Origin: Candidatus Zipacnadia bacterium
Lineage (GTDB): Bacteria > Armatimonadota > Zipacnadia > Zipacnadales > Zipacnadaceae
Reading direction: 5' to 3'
Assembly: GCA_029821215.1 (NCBI GenBank)
Contig: JALGTV010000216.1
Span: 1 to 7,817, forward strand
DNA: 7,817 nt
The position numbers and the translations under genes are program-made. This document shows, piece by piece, positions 5,547 through 7,817 of this stretch (within the stretch, counting starts at the first letter, position 1; every line of letters begins with the position of its first letter). Under the pieces are notes generated by a model that searched no databases, had not been told where the DNA came from, and saw only the letters and a program-made list of their open reading frames with translations.

Positions 5547-6129
5547 TTAGGTATCATTGGCTCCTCTCCCTTCGCGGGCCAGAGCCGCTTCAATGGCTGC
5601 CGGTAGCTTGCGGGGGCCGCCCAGAACGCGCAGCGGATGAGCATGGCAGATAGCCAGGGCCAGAGCGTCGGTGACATCAGCAGGTGTAGGCGGTTCAGAG
5701 AGCCCCAGCGTCTGGCAGACCATAGCGGCTACCTGGCGCTTGCTGGCCCGGCCATTGCCTACCAGGGCCTTCTTGACCTGGGAGGCAGTGTAGGCGCGAA
5801 TGGGAACCGCCTGCTGGGTAGGCGCGAATGGGAACCGCCTGCTGGGCCCCAGCCAGATAAATGACGCCGCGGGCATGGCCCATCATTATGGCAGTGCGCG
5901 GGTGGCTATACTTAGCATAGAGCTTCTCCACCACCGCTACGTCCGGCTCAAACTCAGCCATGACCTCGCAGATGCCCGCAAAGATAGTACTCAGACGGTG
6001 CTGAAGGAGCTGGTCGGCATCGGTGGGCACTACCCCACCCTCAATCAGGCGGTACTGTTGATCCTCCAGCCGGTCAATCAGCCCGTAGCCGGTACATTGA
6101 AGGCCCGGGTCTATGCCCATAATGCGCAT
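5547..6129 (-). pseudogene. ruvC: Holliday junction resolvase RuvC, frameshifted by a 28-bp tandem duplication
   Basis: RuvC is the RNase-H-fold endonuclease that cuts Holliday junctions. From the ATG at 6129 the frame gives MRIMGIDPG with catalytic D7, then VVEKLYAKY with E68, and GHARGVIYLAG. It leaves family sequence after AQQAVPIRAY (residue 104) and stops at 5695 (144 residues). The correct C-terminus continues in another frame to 5547: TASQVKKALVGNGRASKRQV and ADVTDALALAICH, with D142/D145 matching E. coli D138/D141. The cause is visible: 28 bases at 5818-5845 are repeated exactly at 5790-5817, so AQQAVPIRAY is encoded twice in different frames. Removing one copy restores a 184-residue RuvC. 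The present product would lack the last two metal-binding aspartates and should be inactive. The start at 6129 fits the family N-terminus; the ATG at 6147 overlaps the likely -10 box. The first gene of the ruv cluster. Confidence 0.93.
5790..5845. repeat. Exact 28-bp tandem duplication inside ruvC
   Basis: Units 5790-5817 and 5818-5845 are identical, each beginning GTAGGCGCGAATGGG and ending CCGCCTGCTGG on the plus strand. 28 is not a multiple of three, so the extra copy shifts the ruvC frame. The absence of any mismatch suggests a recent slippage event or an assembly artefact. Confidence 0.95.
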
Positions 6130-6145
6130 ATCTACCACCACCGGC

Positions 6146-6175
6146 ATTATACCACCGCACCGTTGAGACTGTAAA
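6146..6175 (-). promoter_or_regulatory. Likely sigma70-type promoter of the ruv cluster
   Basis: On the minus strand, TTTACA (6175-6170) and TATAAT (6151-6146) are 18 bases apart, and the -10 box is preceded by TGG, an extended -10 signature. Transcription would begin near 6139, about ten bases before the ruvC ATG at 6129, leaving a very short leader with GGTGG as the only ribosome-site candidate. This excludes the alternative ATG at 6147. Confidence 0.6.
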
Positions 6176-6282
6176 GGACGCGGGAACAACCACCTCGTTA
6201 TTGCTCAGTATCCTGACAGCCCCACCACGCAGTCTGAGGCGGAGCTACTGGGGGTCATTAAACATACTGGCCGCATAGTTCA

Positions 6283-6311
6283 TAGACAATAGTCCGCCGG
6301 CGCGCTATAAT
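6283..6311 (+). promoter_or_regulatory. Near-consensus sigma70-type promoter of the M48 lipoprotein gene
   Basis: TAGACA (6283-6288) and a perfect TATAAT (6306-6311) are separated by 17 bases, the optimal spacing. The predicted start near 6318 gives a leader of about 100 bases before the ATG at 6418. It points away from ruvC, so the 288-base spacer 6130-6417 serves two divergent units. I see no riboswitch-like fold or clear operator in the leader. Confidence 0.7.
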
Positions 6312-6405
6312 TAGCACGAACTGATTGGGTGGGGTTGGCGTCTAATTACTGACAATAGCCCAGTGACCGGCGATGGGCAAATCAGTGACTGCTAAGCGTC
6401 CGAGC

Positions 6406-6413
6406 GAGGTGAT
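6406..6413 (+). promoter_or_regulatory. Strong ribosome binding site of the M48 lipoprotein gene
   Basis: GAGGTGAT complements eight bases of the usual 16S 3' end and lies eight bases (from GAGG) before ATG 6418. It decides the start codon. Confidence 0.85.
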
Positions 6414-6417
6414 ACTA

Positions 6418-7817
6418 ATGGGCTTGCATACCAGGTCTGCGGTGAGGGCAAGTATCCTGATTGGGGTGGCGCTGTTGCTTCCCTTGGTTGTCCTGCTTAT
6501 TGCTGGCTGTGATGAGGACGACGTTGAGCGGCAACTGGGCCGAATGACAGCGGCCTCGGTAGAGGGTACTTACGGGGTCAACCGCGATCCGCTCATTTCT
6601 GACTGGATTGACGACGTGGGCCAGACTATGGTTAGCTTCTCTACCCGTCAGCAGATTCCCTATACCTTCAAGGTCCTGCGCAGTGACATAGTCAATGCTT
6701 TTGCTGGCCCTTGGGGCCATATCTATGTCACCGAGGGCTTACTGGATTTTGCCGAGACCGAGGACGAGATCTGGTGTGTGGTAGGGCACGAGATTGGCCA
6801 TGTGGAACACCGCGATATAATAAAGTCGCTGAAACAAAGCATCCTGTTTAACATCGGCGGTAGTCTGATAGGGAACGAAAGCGAGACCTTAGGTAGCGTT
6901 GCTGGGATAGGCCTGGGCCTGCTCAGCCTGCGGTACAGTCGCAAGGATGAGTATGCTGCTGATGATGAGGGACGGATACTCTCCTATCAAGCCGGTTATG
7001 ATCCTCACGGGGAGATACGGTTTTTTGAGCGTCTGCAGAAGGAGAAACAGCGCGGATCACCATGCTATATCCAAGTGCTGCTTAGCACTCACCCGCCCAC
7101 TTACCGCCGTATTGGACGGCAAAACAAGCAACCAGAGTTAGACGCTGAAAACACTGCCGCGCTGCTGCACATTGGCCGAGGATATATGCGTCGAGCCCAT
7201 TATACCCAGGCCATAGAGTATCTTACCGAGGCTCTGGACCTGGAACCGGGCTCGGTTCATGTCCACACTGCTATGGCCGATGCCCTGGCGGCCCGCGGCC
7301 AGTATGAGTTGGCTGCTCAACACTATCAAATGGCACTAAACCAGCAACAGGGTGATCGGTATGTAAGCCAGAGGTTAGCTCAGGCTCAGAATACATCCCC
7401 TCTGACACTGGCTGCCCTGACCCCCGCCGAAAGTACCCAGGCCCAACAGGAGCAGGATGCCGCGCGACTACTGGCTCTACGCGCGAGCACCGCCGCTATC
7501 CAGGCCGAACTGTTTGCTAAACAGGTTGATACCCGCATTGCTGGGGCGGTGCGCAGCAACCAGCAGACTACCACTAAGTTGCTGGGCCTGACCGAGGAGG
7601 ACTGGGATCTGGATGACGTGGCTCAGGACGCAGTGCTGGATGCTAATGCAGCAATCGCGAAGGCTGCCGACAGCGTATATGGGCTGGAACAAGTAAAGAG
7701 CCTAATCAATGAGACCGCCCCGGGACTGAAGCAAGCTGGAGCAGAGGCGGTAAGTTGTCTAAGAAAGATGGCCGCCGGTGAGGGTTATACCGGGCAGGTG
7801 GCCATAGTTCAGCGCAG
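6418..7817 (+). CDS. M48-family zinc metalloprotease lipoprotein with TPR repeats, 3'-truncated by window
   Basis: The frame is open from ATG 6418 to the window end (466 residues seen, no stop). Residues 8-30 form a basic then hydrophobic signal ending in the lipobox IAGC, so C31 should be lipidated. D32 at +2 would favour inner-membrane retention by the E. coli rule, which may not apply here. The M48 peptidase domain is about 40-235: VNAFAGPWGHIYVTEGLL (92-109), zinc motif HEIGH (124-128) with catalytic E125, third ligand E178 in YSRKDEYAADDEG, and the conserved STHPPTYRRIG (223-233). Two TPRs follow (about 246-279 and 280-313), then a long Ala/Gln-rich helical region. The layout resembles BepA/YfgC-type M48-TPR proteins, which handle envelope protein quality control. 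The exact role is not shown, and the helical tail is not typical of BepA. It has its own promoter and strong ribosome site, and it diverges from the ruv cluster. The symbol is withheld. Confidence 0.9.
   Translation, partial: MGLHTRSAVRASILIGVALLLPLVVLLIAGCDEDDVERQLGRMTAASVEGTYGVNRDPLISDWIDDVGQTMVSFSTRQQIPYTFKVLRSDIVNAFAGPWGHIYVTEGLLDFAETEDEIWCVVGHEIGHVEHRDIIKSLKQSILFNIGGSLIGNESETLGSVAGIGLGLLSLRYSRKDEYAADDEGRILSYQAGYDPHGEIRFFERLQKEKQRGSPCYIQVLLSTHPPTYRRIGRQNKQPELDAENTAALLHIGRGYMRRAHYTQAIEYLTEALDLEPGSVHVHTAMADALAARGQYELAAQHYQMALNQQQGDRYVSQRLAQAQNTSPLTLAALTPAESTQAQQEQDAARLLALRASTAAIQAELFAKQVDTRIAGAVRSNQQTTTKLLGLTEEDWDLDDVAQDAVLDANAAIAKAADSVYGLEQVKSLINETAPGLKQAGAEAVSCLRKMAAGEGYTGQVAIVQR

Noticed and set aside
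5695..5876. Programmed ribosomal frameshift in ruvC
   Set aside because: No slippery run is needed to explain it: the frame change comes exactly from a 28-base tandem duplication, and removing one copy restores the family sequence without any duplicate residues.
6415..7692. Minus-strand frames antisense to the M48 gene
   Set aside because: The plus strand carries a continuous M48 and TPR protein with promoter and strong ribosome site over this stretch, so the antisense frames are shadows.

Overview
The window is a moderately GC-rich bacterial chromosomal segment. It holds a complete but damaged Holliday-junction (ruv) cluster on the minus strand, with unrelated genes on either side. No phage, IS transposase, plasmid, tRNA or rRNA gene is visible. 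The gene content fits a free-living or environmental bacterium from an uncultivated lineage: a GH42-like glycosidase, a universal stress protein, an M48/TPR lipoprotein and many REP-like hairpins. I cannot name the phylum from the sequence alone.

Layout. Bases 1-1530 (+) are the 3' part of a beta-galactosidase-like (GH-A clan/GH42-type) protein that begins before the window. Facing it is a universal stress protein gene (1760-2197, -). Upstream of that, on the same strand, is the ruv cluster, transcribed right to left: ruvC (6129-5547), ruvA (5440-4820), a stand-alone PD-(D/E)XK nuclease with a DUF4268-like C-terminus (4420-3491), and ruvB (3433-2419). Diverging from ruvC is a plus-strand M48 metalloprotease lipoprotein with TPR repeats (6418 to the window end, incomplete). 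The 288-base divergent spacer carries two good sigma70-type promoters, one for each direction.

Main observations. (1) ruvC is interrupted by an exact 28-bp tandem duplication, which shifts the frame and removes the last two catalytic aspartates. (2) ruvB has lost about 50 bp, equal to 17 family-conserved residues, just after the AAA+ core. It is now two ORFs overlapping by 8 nt. (3) ruvA is intact, so two of the three ruv genes in one cluster carry independent frame-breaking indels. (4) A nuclease gene with intact-looking catalytic residues sits between ruvA and ruvB. (5) Three of the spacers in this cluster hold members of a REP/BIME-like hairpin family with a conserved TCCTAC(CG) tail; the ruvA-nuclease spacer is a roughly 315-bp array of them.

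How the genes work together. RuvA and RuvB normally branch-migrate Holliday junctions and RuvC cuts them. As the sequence stands, only RuvA would be made whole. Either the pathway is decaying in this genome or subpopulation, perhaps covered by another resolvase, or the two indels are assembly or sequencing errors. Read mapping would decide.
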